Shown here: positions 8,553 through 17,080 of the stretch, in pieces
Layout: each line of letters begins with the position of its first letter
How positions within the stretch are numbered: the stretch's first letter is position 1
From: Myroides sp. 1354
Lineage (GTDB): Bacteria > Bacteroidota > Bacteroidia > Flavobacteriales > Flavobacteriaceae
Reading direction: 5' to 3'
Assembly: GCF_030324495.1 (NCBI RefSeq)
Contig: NZ_JACAGN010000006.1
Coordinates: forward strand, 59,579-123,578
Length of the DNA: 64,000 bases
Program-made: the position numbers and the translations under genes
Notes under the pieces: model-generated
What the model was told of the DNA's origin: nothing
Database searches by the model: none
What the model saw: only the letters and a program-made list of their open reading frames with translations

Positions 8553-10832
8553 TTATCCTTTTTTAAATAATATGGTAGGATTCAAAACGAGTTTCTTCTG
8601 TTGCATTTCTTCTCGTTTATCTCGAATTACTTTACTGATTTTCAATATCTTTTCGGATAAATGTGCCAACCAAGTTAATTGTTGAATCACCATAGCGGAT
8701 TCTTCCATTAAGTTCTTGATTTGTGTATCATCCGTATAGGATTTTTTCAATTCATATTCTCTAACATTTTGCAAATAGCTCATACTTACGCGGTAACTTT
8801 CTTGATCTTCTGCTGTGATTAGATCTTCTTCACTAGGCGTATTGTTGAGTAAATTATGTGTTAGTTGTAAATTCTTGTCGATGTAATCCATCACTAAATT
8901 AAAGGATTCAGAAGCCTTGGTTGTATGACGGGATTGTACATATACTCCAATAGACGCAGCAGTAGATAAGAAGGTGTGATTCAATACTGCTAATTCATAA
9001 ATTTCTGAACGTAAGCGTTGTTTTGATTTTGGTTCTTGAATCATGCGCTGAAAGGAAGCCATCAAGTTTCCAATTTCGATAAAGGCGTATTTACGTGCCA
9101 ATTTATAAGATAAAGTTGGATCGTTTTTTTGATTGTAAATTTCTTTAATCTCTTTGACGTATTTTTGATTGGCCTGAATGGATTTCGACAAGTGTACGTT
9201 GACATTTAAAAACTCCCAAGAAGGCCAAAGCAAATAGTTTGCCCCCAAGGCTAGCAGTGCTCCGATTAAGGTATCAATCACGCGGTAAATCAACAAATCC
9301 ATAAAATTGGGTGTTAATATTGCATAAATTAGAACCACATACATGGTGATAAAAGTTACCCCAATTTTATAGTCTGTATGCGAAAACCAATACCCCAAAA
9401 TCATGGTCAGAATGGTTAAATAAGCGATTAATGTGTGGTTATCTTGAAGAATAAACAATAAACCAAAAGCAATTAATCCTCCTAATACAGTCCCAATGAC
9501 ACGTTCAAAAGAACGCGTTTTAGTCAAACCGTATCCCGGTCTCATAATCACGACAATGGTCAGTAAAATCCAATAACCATTGAGTAAGTTGAAGATATTA
9601 CTGATAATCAACCCGATTAAAATAGTGAGGGTTAAACGCGTAGCATGCCTAAAAATCGTTGAAGTAAAGTTTAAGTTGACAATTAGCGTCTCCCAACGGT
9701 AGTGTACAGGAGTCAAGAATTTCTCTAACTCTTTGAAGCGATCTTCTACATTATCATTAAACGTTTTTTCCGTTAAGATGCGCTCTAAGATGTGAATTTT
9801 GTCAATCTGACTTTGTGCATAGTGCAATACATTCGAAAAGGAAAGCACGGCTTCTACCTTACTTGGCGATTTACTATGCGCTATAAAAGCAGTTAATTTT
9901 TCTTGTAGGGCGATGAGTTTTCGATCAAAATCATATTTTGGTTTGTAATTCAATCCCATATTGAGGGAGTCACCAATATCTTTAATTGTGGTAGCAAAAT
10001 CTTGAGCTAACGCTTGGTAATCGCGAATAATCGTTGGATCATCATCATCTAAGAGTAGATGTAATTCTTTGTGATCAAAAGAGGTAGAAACGGCAATTTC
10101 CAGAATTTCGACGAGGGTAGAAAAGGCGACAAGTAAACGTCTATTGTTGGAAGAGTTGCCTGTGTTTGCCTTGTTGAGTACTAAAAATTCGCGAAGATTT
10201 TCGTGTACCTCATTGAGTTTAATTTGGATGTTGAGTTGTTCTTCTACAATTTTATCGGCATGAACCCCAGGGGTCCATAGTTGTGCGCGGTATTTAAGGT
10301 ATTCCGCGGTTAAGTCCATACACTCCGAAGTTTGTAAGACTCCATAACGACGAGGTCTTATAAAGTAAAAGGCAAGAGAAACAAGTAAATAGAGCAATCC
10401 TCCTAAAAGTAGAAGTAGTCCGTGTATCCATAAATCTACACCTACATAACTATGAGCCAATCCCAAACTCGCTGCTAATAATCCACTAAAGGAAAGCATG
10501 TTGGCTCGGTGTCCATAAACAGAAATCATCCCTAAACTAAAAATAATAAAGATGAAAACAGGATAAAAATACCAATTTCCTTGAGTGAGAGATAAAAGCA
10601 AGGTGACAAAAGGAACGAGTAGCGCCCCTACGAGGATACCGTTTATTTTGTCTTTGAGGTTACTGGGAATATCGACAGGAGCCGTTAATAAAGCACCAAC
10701 TGCCATAGCAAAGGCCCAATCAAATTGTTGAGTAGGCATAAAAAACAGAAAGGGAATAACTCCTGAAATGGTGATTTTTAGTGAATCGGCTAAGTGGGTA
10801 TTGTCGGTATATTTTCTTGCTTTTTGGAGCAT
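8553..10832 (-). CDS. FUSC/YccS-like inner-membrane protein
   Basis: A 759-residue membrane protein with the two-block plan of the YccS/YhfK (FUSC) family. Hydrophobic helices at about 15-160 are followed by a soluble segment of about 220 residues, a second helix cluster at about 390-530 (MRPGYGLTKTRSFERVIGTVLGGLIAFG is the conserved FUSC signature) and a soluble C-terminal region. The family is related to aromatic acid exporters such as AaeB, but transport substrates of YccS proteins are unknown. The gene is single and minus-strand with its own terminator. The 207 bases upstream (10833-11039) contain no recognisable feature. Confidence 0.85.
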   Translation of the reverse strand: MLQKARKYTDNTHLADSLKITISGVIPFLFFMPTQQFDWAFAMAVGALLTAPVDIPSNLKDKINGILVGALLVPFVTLLLSLTQGNWYFYPVFIFIIFSLGMISVYGHRANMLSFSGLLAASLGLAHSYVGVDLWIHGLLLLLGGLLYLLVSLAFYFIRPRRYGVLQTSECMDLTAEYLKYRAQLWTPGVHADKIVEEQLNIQIKLNEVHENLREFLVLNKANTGNSSNNRRLLVAFSTLVEILEIAVSTSFDHKELHLLLDDDDPTIIRDYQALAQDFATTIKDIGDSLNMGLNYKPKYDFDRKLIALQEKLTAFIAHSKSPSKVEAVLSFSNVLHYAQSQIDKIHILERILTEKTFNDNVEDRFKELEKFLTPVHYRWETLIVNLNFTSTIFRHATRLTLTILIGLIISNIFNLLNGYWILLTIVVIMRPGYGLTKTRSFERVIGTVLGGLIAFGLLFILQDNHTLIAYLTILTMILGYWFSHTDYKIGVTFITMYVVLIYAILTPNFMDLLIYRVIDTLIGALLALGANYLLWPSWEFLNVNVHLSKSIQANQKYVKEIKEIYNQKNDPTLSYKLARKYAFIEIGNLMASFQRMIQEPKSKQRLRSEIYELAVLNHTFLSTAASIGVYVQSRHTTKASESFNLVMDYIDKNLQLTHNLLNNTPSEEDLITAEDQESYRVSMSYLQNVREYELKKSYTDDTQIKNLMEESAMVIQQLTWLAHLSEKILKISKVIRDKREEMQQKKLVLNPTILFKKG

Positions 10833-11039
10833 ATTTTCAGTGGCTTAGATTTGTTTTTCTTTCTTTTTATTTGCAATTTTTTACTCTGTATGCAATACTT
10901 TCGTAAAATAGTAAATGACAAGTTTTTTTAAGCATAATCTTCTTTTACAGCAGTGTTATTTTCTATAAAGTTACTCAAAATGCTTTATTTTCGGTGGTTT
11001 CCAGCTTTGAATTTAATAATAATTTAAAACTAAAGCAAC

Positions 11040-11741
11040 TTATGAGATTAATGGTATCAAAAGGGACAAAATGATTGGAGCTAAAATAGCGGTTAGGATA
11101 CCGTTAAAAATCATGCCAACACTGGCAAAAGCTCCATATTTGTTACTGATTTCCATGGCTTTCATTGTTCCCATAGCGTGGGAGGAAGTGCCAAGAGCGA
11201 TGCCTTGAGACATGGGATTGTGAATTCGCGTTAGATGAAGAACTTGAAAACCAATCATACTGCCAAATATTCCTGCAATCATAACAGCCGCAGCGGTAAT
11301 CGACGGAATGCCGTGAACCGTTTTTGAAATTTCTAAAGCAATTGGCGTACTTACTGATTTGGGAACTAAAGAGTAAATAATTTCGCGTTCCGCTCCCGTC
11401 CAGTAGGCTAATAAGACAACAGAAACAACTCCTGTAACACAACCTGTAAACTGACTGATGAGAATCGGAAAAAGTTGTTTCTTTATTACGGGCCATTGAA
11501 GGTACAGAGGAATAGCTAAGGCTACAATAGAAGGCTTAAGGAAAAAGTCGATGTATTGACCAGCTTGACTAAAATGCTCATAAGGAATATCCAACACAAC
11601 CAAATAGATAATCAAAATGGCAGTGGAGAGAATGATGGGATTAAAAATAATCCATCTGTATTTTTCTGTTAGAACCTGACCTAAAGCATAGAAGGCTACT
11701 ACTAAAAAAAGTAGAAACGTAGGATTGGATAAAAAGCTCAT
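11040..11741 (-). CDS. LrgB/CidB family membrane protein
   Basis: A 233-residue hydrophobic protein matching the LrgB/CidB (YohK) family. The typical LVPKSVSTPIALEISKTVHGIPSITAAAV stretch and GTSSHAMGTMKAMEIS are present. These proteins work with LrgA-type partners in holin-like control of murein hydrolase activity or in pyruvate and small-metabolite transport, depending on the species. It overlaps the upstream lrgA-type gene by 4 bases, so the two are translationally coupled. Confidence 0.92.
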   Translation of the reverse strand: MSFLSNPTFLLFLVVAFYALGQVLTEKYRWIIFNPIILSTAILIIYLVVLDIPYEHFSQAGQYIDFFLKPSIVALAIPLYLQWPVIKKQLFPILISQFTGCVTGVVSVVLLAYWTGAEREIIYSLVPKSVSTPIALEISKTVHGIPSITAAAVMIAGIFGSMIGFQVLHLTRIHNPMSQGIALGTSSHAMGTMKAMEISNKYGAFASVGMIFNGILTAILAPIILSLLIPLIS

Positions 11742-12085
11742 TTTTTTCGTTTTCTTAAAAGTTGGTGTGTGAATCCCGTGATAAAAACAACCAGAATCGT
11801 ACTGAGTAAGGTGGCCACGACAAGAGGAACAAAAGAAGCTTGTATCAAATCAAAGTAGTTGAGCATAGCCACGCAAGGAGGAACAAAGAAAATCCCCATA
11901 TTGCGCATGAGAAATCCTGAGATATCTTGAATTGAATGCACTTGTACTACTTTTGTTTGCAATAAAATCCACAGTGTAATAAGACCGATAATACTAGAAG
12001 GAAGCTTGATGTCTGTGAGGTAAATGATTAATTCACCAAAGGCAAGGCAGCCAAAAATGACTGCAACTTGTTTGACTAGGTTCAT
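11738..12085 (-). CDS. LrgA/CidA family holin-like membrane protein
   Basis: A 115-residue, four-helix membrane protein of the CidA/LrgA family. It has the usual FGELIIYLTDIKLPSSIIGLITL region and the FFVPPCVAML motif. It is the first gene of the lrgA-lrgB operon and its stop overlaps the start of lrgB (11738-11741). A TAnnTTTG box lies just upstream at 12106-12113. No LytS/LytR-type regulator is present nearby. Confidence 0.9.
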   Translation of the reverse strand: MNLVKQVAVIFGCLAFGELIIYLTDIKLPSSIIGLITLWILLQTKVVQVHSIQDISGFLMRNMGIFFVPPCVAMLNYFDLIQASFVPLVVATLLSTILVVFITGFTHQLLRKRKK

Positions 12086-12422
12086 TTTGGATGAAAATTT
12101 TTATGCAAAATTACTAAAAGCGTTTGGGAGCAACCTTGAAAAGCAACTAGAATTTTATCCTGAATACCGTTAATTTTTAGGAATAAAATTAAGAGTAGGT
12201 ACACAATTTTCTCCTATAAAAAGGAAATTTTTCTTTGTGTATTTCTATTTAAAAATGTAAGGCATTGAATGATAGTACGCTATTTTTCTTTGTTATCTTA
12301 TTGTTTCACACGAGTCTTATTCTTAATACTTAGTTAAAGTAAAAAGGGGGATTCTTGTTTTTTGCGTAATACGATAGCGCCTTGAAAATACAATATTTGT
12401 CTCAAATTAATTCAAGAGAATC
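12086..12422. other. Divergent intergenic region upstream of lrgAB and susC-like genes
   Basis: 337 bases. It holds the lrgAB -7 box (12106-12113) and presumably the SusC operon promoter. The best candidate for the latter, AATATTTG at 12392-12399, has one mismatch to TAnnTTTG. No anti-sigma/sigma pair or hybrid regulator gene lies nearby. Confidence 0.35.
12106..12113 (-). promoter_or_regulatory. Putative -7 box for the lrgAB operon
   Basis: TAATTTTG on the minus strand matches the Bacteroidota TAnnTTTG consensus, 21 bases before the lrgA start. The -33 element is not clear. Confidence 0.5.
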
Positions 12423-15400
12423 ATGAGACAGAAATTACTATTTTGGAATACCGTATTTCTTTTATGTGTTAGTCTGACCTATGCGCAGCAAAAGCGAAAT
12501 ATCACAGGGGTGGTACAAGACGAAACAGGAGTAGAGTTGCCAGGTGCCTCTGTTGTAATTAAAGGAACAACAGCAGGAACAACAACCGATTTAAATGGGC
12601 AATTTACCCTAGAAGTAGAAGAAAAAGATATTGTTGTCGTTTCTTTTATAGGGTATAGAAATAGCGAAAAATCAGTACTAAAGACAGTGGATTTTACTTT
12701 TAAATTAGTGCCTGAGCAAGCTGCTTTAGATGAGGTCGTTATCACGGCTTTAGGAATTTCAAAGGCAGAGAAGAAAATCGGATATGCCACACAAAATATA
12801 GATGTCAAAAAAGTACAAGAAGTGGCGACTCCTAATATGGGAAGCTTGTTGAGTGGACAAGTGGCAGGACTACAGGTATCCAACCCTCCAGGGATGTTAC
12901 AAGCACCAAAATTTTCCTTAAGAGGAAAAGATCCGCTTATTGTAATTGATGGAATTCCCGTAACTACGGATTTTTACGATGTATCACCAGAAGACATTGC
13001 CAATATTAACGTATTAAAAGGAACCAGTGCTTCTGTGCTTTATGGTTCACTAGGGCGTAATGGTGCGATTATGATCACAACTAAAAATGCAAAAACAGAA
13101 GGAATTACAGTAGAGGTATCACAAAATTTGATGATGAGTGCAGGATATACCTTGTTTCCGAAAACGCAACATGAATACGGAAGTGGGTCGAATGGAAAGT
13201 ACGAATTCTGGGATGGTAAAGATGGAGGAATTAGTGATGGTGATATGATTTGGGGACCTAAGTTTGAATCTGGAGTAAAGATAGCACAGTGGAACAGCCC
13301 GATTCGCGATAAGCAAACAGGGAGCGTAATTCCGTGGTATGGGAACGTGGAAGGAACGCAATATGACGATAAATCGCGTTATGAAAGAGTGCCTATTACT
13401 TGGGAATATCACGACAATTTAAAAGATTTCATGGAAACGGGAATTATATCTCGTACAAACTTTGCCGTGTCAAATAAAACACAAAAAGGATCTTACCGCT
13501 TAGGAGGGGATTTTTCATACAATAAGGATAGAGTACCTAATACAAGTATGTATAGAGGAAGTTTAAACTTCAAATCAACGACTTATCTTACGGATAAATT
13601 GACTTTAGATTCTAAGCTTTCTTACAGTAGAGTACACGCACCAAATGTACCGAATTACGATTATAACCCAAGTGGGCATATGTACACAATCTTAATCTGG
13701 ATGGGAGATGATGTAAACGGACGTGATCTGAAAAACAATTTATGGACCCCAGGAATGGAAGGCTATAAACAAGCAAGTTATAACTATGCTTGGTATAACA
13801 ACCCTTGGTTTGGCTCAGAATACTTTAAGCGAATTTGGAATAAGGATGTAACCAATGCACAGTTGAGTTTGAGTTATCAAGCAACAGAAGATTTAGTGTT
13901 ACAAGGAAGAGCTTCGATGATTTCTACCAATAACAACACTGAATTACAGAGTCCGAAGTCTTATTTTAATTATAGCACTTCAAGAGAAGGAGGATATAGT
14001 TTAGAGAAAAATGATCGCTTGGATATTGATTATGATTTCTTAGCAATGTACAGCAAAAACATTACAGATAATTTTGCGATTAATGTGAATGCAGGGGCAG
14101 CTTCTCGTTATTATCGCTTGACAAATTCTTATGCTGCAGCGGATGGATTAACCGTACCTGGCGTACACAATTTAGGGAATTCAAAAGGACCTGTTACAGC
14201 AACAAATTACTTAGAAAAGAAAGCAGTGAACAGTGTGTATGGAACAGTAGAGTTTGATTTATACAATGCGTTTTTCTTGAGTTTTGCAGGTCGTAATGAT
14301 TGGTCTTCAGCCTTAGCAAAAAGCCAACGTTCGTATTTTTACCCTTCGGCTTCTTTGAGTGTAGTGGTGTCTAATTTAGTGGAAATGCCTGAGCAAATAG
14401 ACTATTTAAAACTGTATACTTCTTGGGCGAATGTATCAAGTGATTTAACTCCTTATCAATTGCAATCCACTTATTCTCCAATCAATCCATCATTCAATGG
14501 CAATCAGATGGTAGAATATCCGAATGCGATTTTAAATCCCTATTTACTTCCTGAAAAATCAAAAACCTATGAAGTTGGTTTATCAAGTGCTTTTTACAAA
14601 AAACGCTTCAATATGGATGTTACCTATTATCGCGTATTGGATTCAAACTTTATTATTGATTATCCAGTATCAGAAGCTTCAGGATTTAACAATATGAAGG
14701 TAAACGGAAATGAGTATACAACGAATGGATGGGAGATTTCCTTGACGGGAGCTGTAGTGAAAAACGATAATTTTCAGTGGAATTCAGCGATTAACTGGAG
14801 TGCAAGAACGAGAAAACTAACGAAAATTCACGAGGACGCAGAGAAATTTGGCGATTTGCGTTTGAATGACCGCGTGGATTCTTATTATGGAACGGAATGG
14901 ATGAAGTCACCCGATGGGAAAGTTATCTTAGATGAGAAAACAGGGATGCCAACAGCAAATAAACAAGCGACTTATTTAGGACATAAAGATCCAAAATGGA
15001 CCTTGGGATGGAACAACAGCTTTAAGTACAAAAATTGGGGATTAAATATTGGAATTGACGGTATTTGGGGTGGTGTAATGCGTTCAGAAGTGGTAGAAAA
15101 AATGTGGTGGGGAGGAAAACATCCAGAATCTGTTCGCTATAGAGATGAAGAATATTCAACAGGAAATCCTGTATTTATTCCTAGTGGAGTGAATTTAGTT
15201 TCAGGAGAGTTAGTAACGGATGTACAAGGAAATGTAATCTCAGATACGCGTGTTTTTAAAGAACACACAGGAGCAGTAAACTGGCAAAGTTGGGCACAAA
15301 ATTATCCGTATCGCGCTAGAGTAACGGAAAAAGAAAGCAAATTATTTGCCAACGTATTTGATCGTACCTATTTTAAACTGAGAACGTTGAGCTTATCTTA

Positions 15401-15590
15401 TGATTTTACTCCAATGATTAAATCCGAAAAAATAACGCAGTTATCAGCTTCTTTAACGGGATATAATTTATTGATGTGGAAGAAATCAAAAGGATTGTAT
15501 TCGGATCCAGATTATGATACAGCGAATAAGAACGATATCCAAGATCCTTCAACGCGTTGGATTGGATTGGGATTAAATGTGAAATTCTAA
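12423..15590 (+). CDS. SusC/RagA-type TonB-dependent outer-membrane transporter
   Basis: A 1055-residue protein with a signal peptide ending near TYAQQ. A carboxypeptidase-regulatory-like domain (about 24-105, GVVQDETGVELPGASVVIKGT) comes first. The plug domain (LRGKDPLIVIDGIPV, DIANINVLKGTSASVLYGSLGRNGAIMITTK) and a long 22-strand barrel follow, ending in LGLNVKF with the usual terminal Phe. It forms the outer-membrane pore of a SusCD pair. The SusD-type lipoprotein follows 11 bp later and a phospholipase C after that, so the likely cargo is a phospholipid-derived compound; this is inferred from neighbours only. Confidence 0.94.
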   Translation: MRQKLLFWNTVFLLCVSLTYAQQKRNITGVVQDETGVELPGASVVIKGTTAGTTTDLNGQFTLEVEEKDIVVVSFIGYRNSEKSVLKTVDFTFKLVPEQAALDEVVITALGISKAEKKIGYATQNIDVKKVQEVATPNMGSLLSGQVAGLQVSNPPGMLQAPKFSLRGKDPLIVIDGIPVTTDFYDVSPEDIANINVLKGTSASVLYGSLGRNGAIMITTKNAKTEGITVEVSQNLMMSAGYTLFPKTQHEYGSGSNGKYEFWDGKDGGISDGDMIWGPKFESGVKIAQWNSPIRDKQTGSVIPWYGNVEGTQYDDKSRYERVPITWEYHDNLKDFMETGIISRTNFAVSNKTQKGSYRLGGDFSYNKDRVPNTSMYRGSLNFKSTTYLTDKLTLDSKLSYSRVHAPNVPNYDYNPSGHMYTILIWMGDDVNGRDLKNNLWTPGMEGYKQASYNYAWYNNPWFGSEYFKRIWNKDVTNAQLSLSYQATEDLVLQGRASMISTNNNTELQSPKSYFNYSTSREGGYSLEKNDRLDIDYDFLAMYSKNITDNFAINVNAGAASRYYRLTNSYAAADGLTVPGVHNLGNSKGPVTATNYLEKKAVNSVYGTVEFDLYNAFFLSFAGRNDWSSALAKSQRSYFYPSASLSVVVSNLVEMPEQIDYLKLYTSWANVSSDLTPYQLQSTYSPINPSFNGNQMVEYPNAILNPYLLPEKSKTYEVGLSSAFYKKRFNMDVTYYRVLDSNFIIDYPVSEASGFNNMKVNGNEYTTNGWEISLTGAVVKNDNFQWNSAINWSARTRKLTKIHEDAEKFGDLRLNDRVDSYYGTEWMKSPDGKVILDEKTGMPTANKQATYLGHKDPKWTLGWNNSFKYKNWGLNIGIDGIWGGVMRSEVVEKMWWGGKHPESVRYRDEEYSTGNPVFIPSGVNLVSGELVTDVQGNVISDTRVFKEHTGAVNWQSWAQNYPYRARVTEKESKLFANVFDRTYFKLRTLSLSYDFTPMIKSEKITQLSASLTGYNLLMWKKSKGLYSDPDYDTANKNDIQDPSTRWIGLGLNVKF

Positions 15591-15601
15591 TACTGATAAT
15601 C

Positions 15602-17074
15602 ATGAAAAAATACTTAAAAACACTATACGCAATTACCTTGGCATTAACGGTAGTAGGATGCCACGATTTAGATCAATTGAATGAGGATCCAAACAAAATC
15701 AAAGAAACAGACCCTTATTTGTTACTAACTAAAGTAGAAAAGACGGCTTTTTCTTTGCAAAATATCGATAAAGAATATGCGGCTCGTATGATAATTCAAA
15801 CGGATGGAGAAAGTACGTATCAATATCTAAAATGGGGAAGTAAGGGGTACGATCGCTATAAAGATTTGTTGCAAACGCAAAAAATGATGGACGAGGCAAC
15901 GCGTACTGGAAAAACGGAATACCTGGCACTTGGACATTTTCTAAAAGCACATCTTTTTTATGAATTGACGATGGCATTTGGAGATATTCCATTTTCAGAA
16001 GCATTACAAGGAGAAGGAAAAATTCAATTTCCTCAATATGATACACAAGAAGCTGTATTTGTTGGAATTTTAGAAGAATTAGAACAAGCTTCTAAAACGT
16101 TGAAAAAAGAAGGTTCAATCCAAGGGGATGTGATTTACAAGGGGAACTTAAGTCGTTGGGAAAAGCTGATCGAATCCTATAAGTTAAAAGTGTTGATGAC
16201 GTTGTCTAAAAAGCAAAAAGTGGGAGGCATTGATGTAGCACAACGTTTTAATGAAATCTATCAAAAAGGAATACTTCTGATGAATAATGACGACAATGGA
16301 CAAATTGCCTTTGTTGACCAAGCGGGAAGTCGTTATCCTCAGTTTAATTCAAGTTCATATGGATCAAGTATGTATATGTCTGGAACGTTTATTAATTTAA
16401 TGAAAGACTTGAAAGATCCAAGATTATTTGTGTTTGCACAACGCACAGCTTCTGCTTTAGAACAAGGATTGGCAGAAGATAATTTTGAGGCTTATAATGG
16501 TGGTGATCCTACAGTGCCTTATGCTGAAAATGAGAAATTAGTACAGAGTAAAAATATCTCTAAGGTAAAGAGTAGATACTATCAAGATCCAACGAATGAA
16601 ACCAATGTAATTTTGAGTTACGCAGAGGTACAATTTATTTTGGCTGAAGCCGTAGCTAGAGGTTGGATTGCAGGAAATGCAGAAGAATTTTATCTAAAGG
16701 GTATTAAGGGGAATTTCGATTATTACGCACAATATGCCAAAGGATTAGGTCAATATTTTACAACAGAGCAATTGGATGTTTATACACAACAATCAAAAGT
16801 GAAATATCAAGGAGGAGATTTAAAAACGCAATTGAAACAGATCTTAACTCAAAAGTATCTGATTATGTTTCACCAAGCGGGAATGACGATCTATTACGAT
16901 TTCTTGAGAACCGGTTTTCCAGAATTGAAATTGCAACAAGGAATTACTGCTCCGACAAGATGGCAATATCCTAGTTCAGAGTACAACCGAAATCAAGACA
17001 ATTTACAAAAAGCATTAGATCGTCAATTTAATGGGGCGGATAATATCAGAGGAATCAGTTGGTGGTTAAAGTAA
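15602..17074 (+). CDS. SusD/RagB-type outer-membrane lipoprotein
   Basis: About 490 residues from ATG 15602. An upstream in-frame ATG at 15557 would overlap the SusC gene and add a non-signal extension. The lipobox LTVVGC puts the lipidated Cys at residue 20, followed by HDLDQLNEDPNKIKETDPYLLL, typical of the SusD-like_2 family. Tetratricopeptide-like helices and the late EVQFILAEAVARGW repeat are evident. It would bind substrate on the cell surface and pass it to the SusC pore encoded 11 bp upstream. The phospholipase gene begins 6 bp downstream. Confidence 0.92.
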   Translation: MKKYLKTLYAITLALTVVGCHDLDQLNEDPNKIKETDPYLLLTKVEKTAFSLQNIDKEYAARMIIQTDGESTYQYLKWGSKGYDRYKDLLQTQKMMDEATRTGKTEYLALGHFLKAHLFYELTMAFGDIPFSEALQGEGKIQFPQYDTQEAVFVGILEELEQASKTLKKEGSIQGDVIYKGNLSRWEKLIESYKLKVLMTLSKKQKVGGIDVAQRFNEIYQKGILLMNNDDNGQIAFVDQAGSRYPQFNSSSYGSSMYMSGTFINLMKDLKDPRLFVFAQRTASALEQGLAEDNFEAYNGGDPTVPYAENEKLVQSKNISKVKSRYYQDPTNETNVILSYAEVQFILAEAVARGWIAGNAEEFYLKGIKGNFDYYAQYAKGLGQYFTTEQLDVYTQQSKVKYQGGDLKTQLKQILTQKYLIMFHQAGMTIYYDFLRTGFPELKLQQGITAPTRWQYPSSEYNRNQDNLQKALDRQFNGADNIRGISWWLK

Positions 17075-17080
17075 AGTAAT

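Noticed and set aside
11143..11496. 117-codon minus-strand frame inside the lrgB-type gene
   Set aside because: It overlaps a well-supported family gene in another frame and its translation is low-quality.
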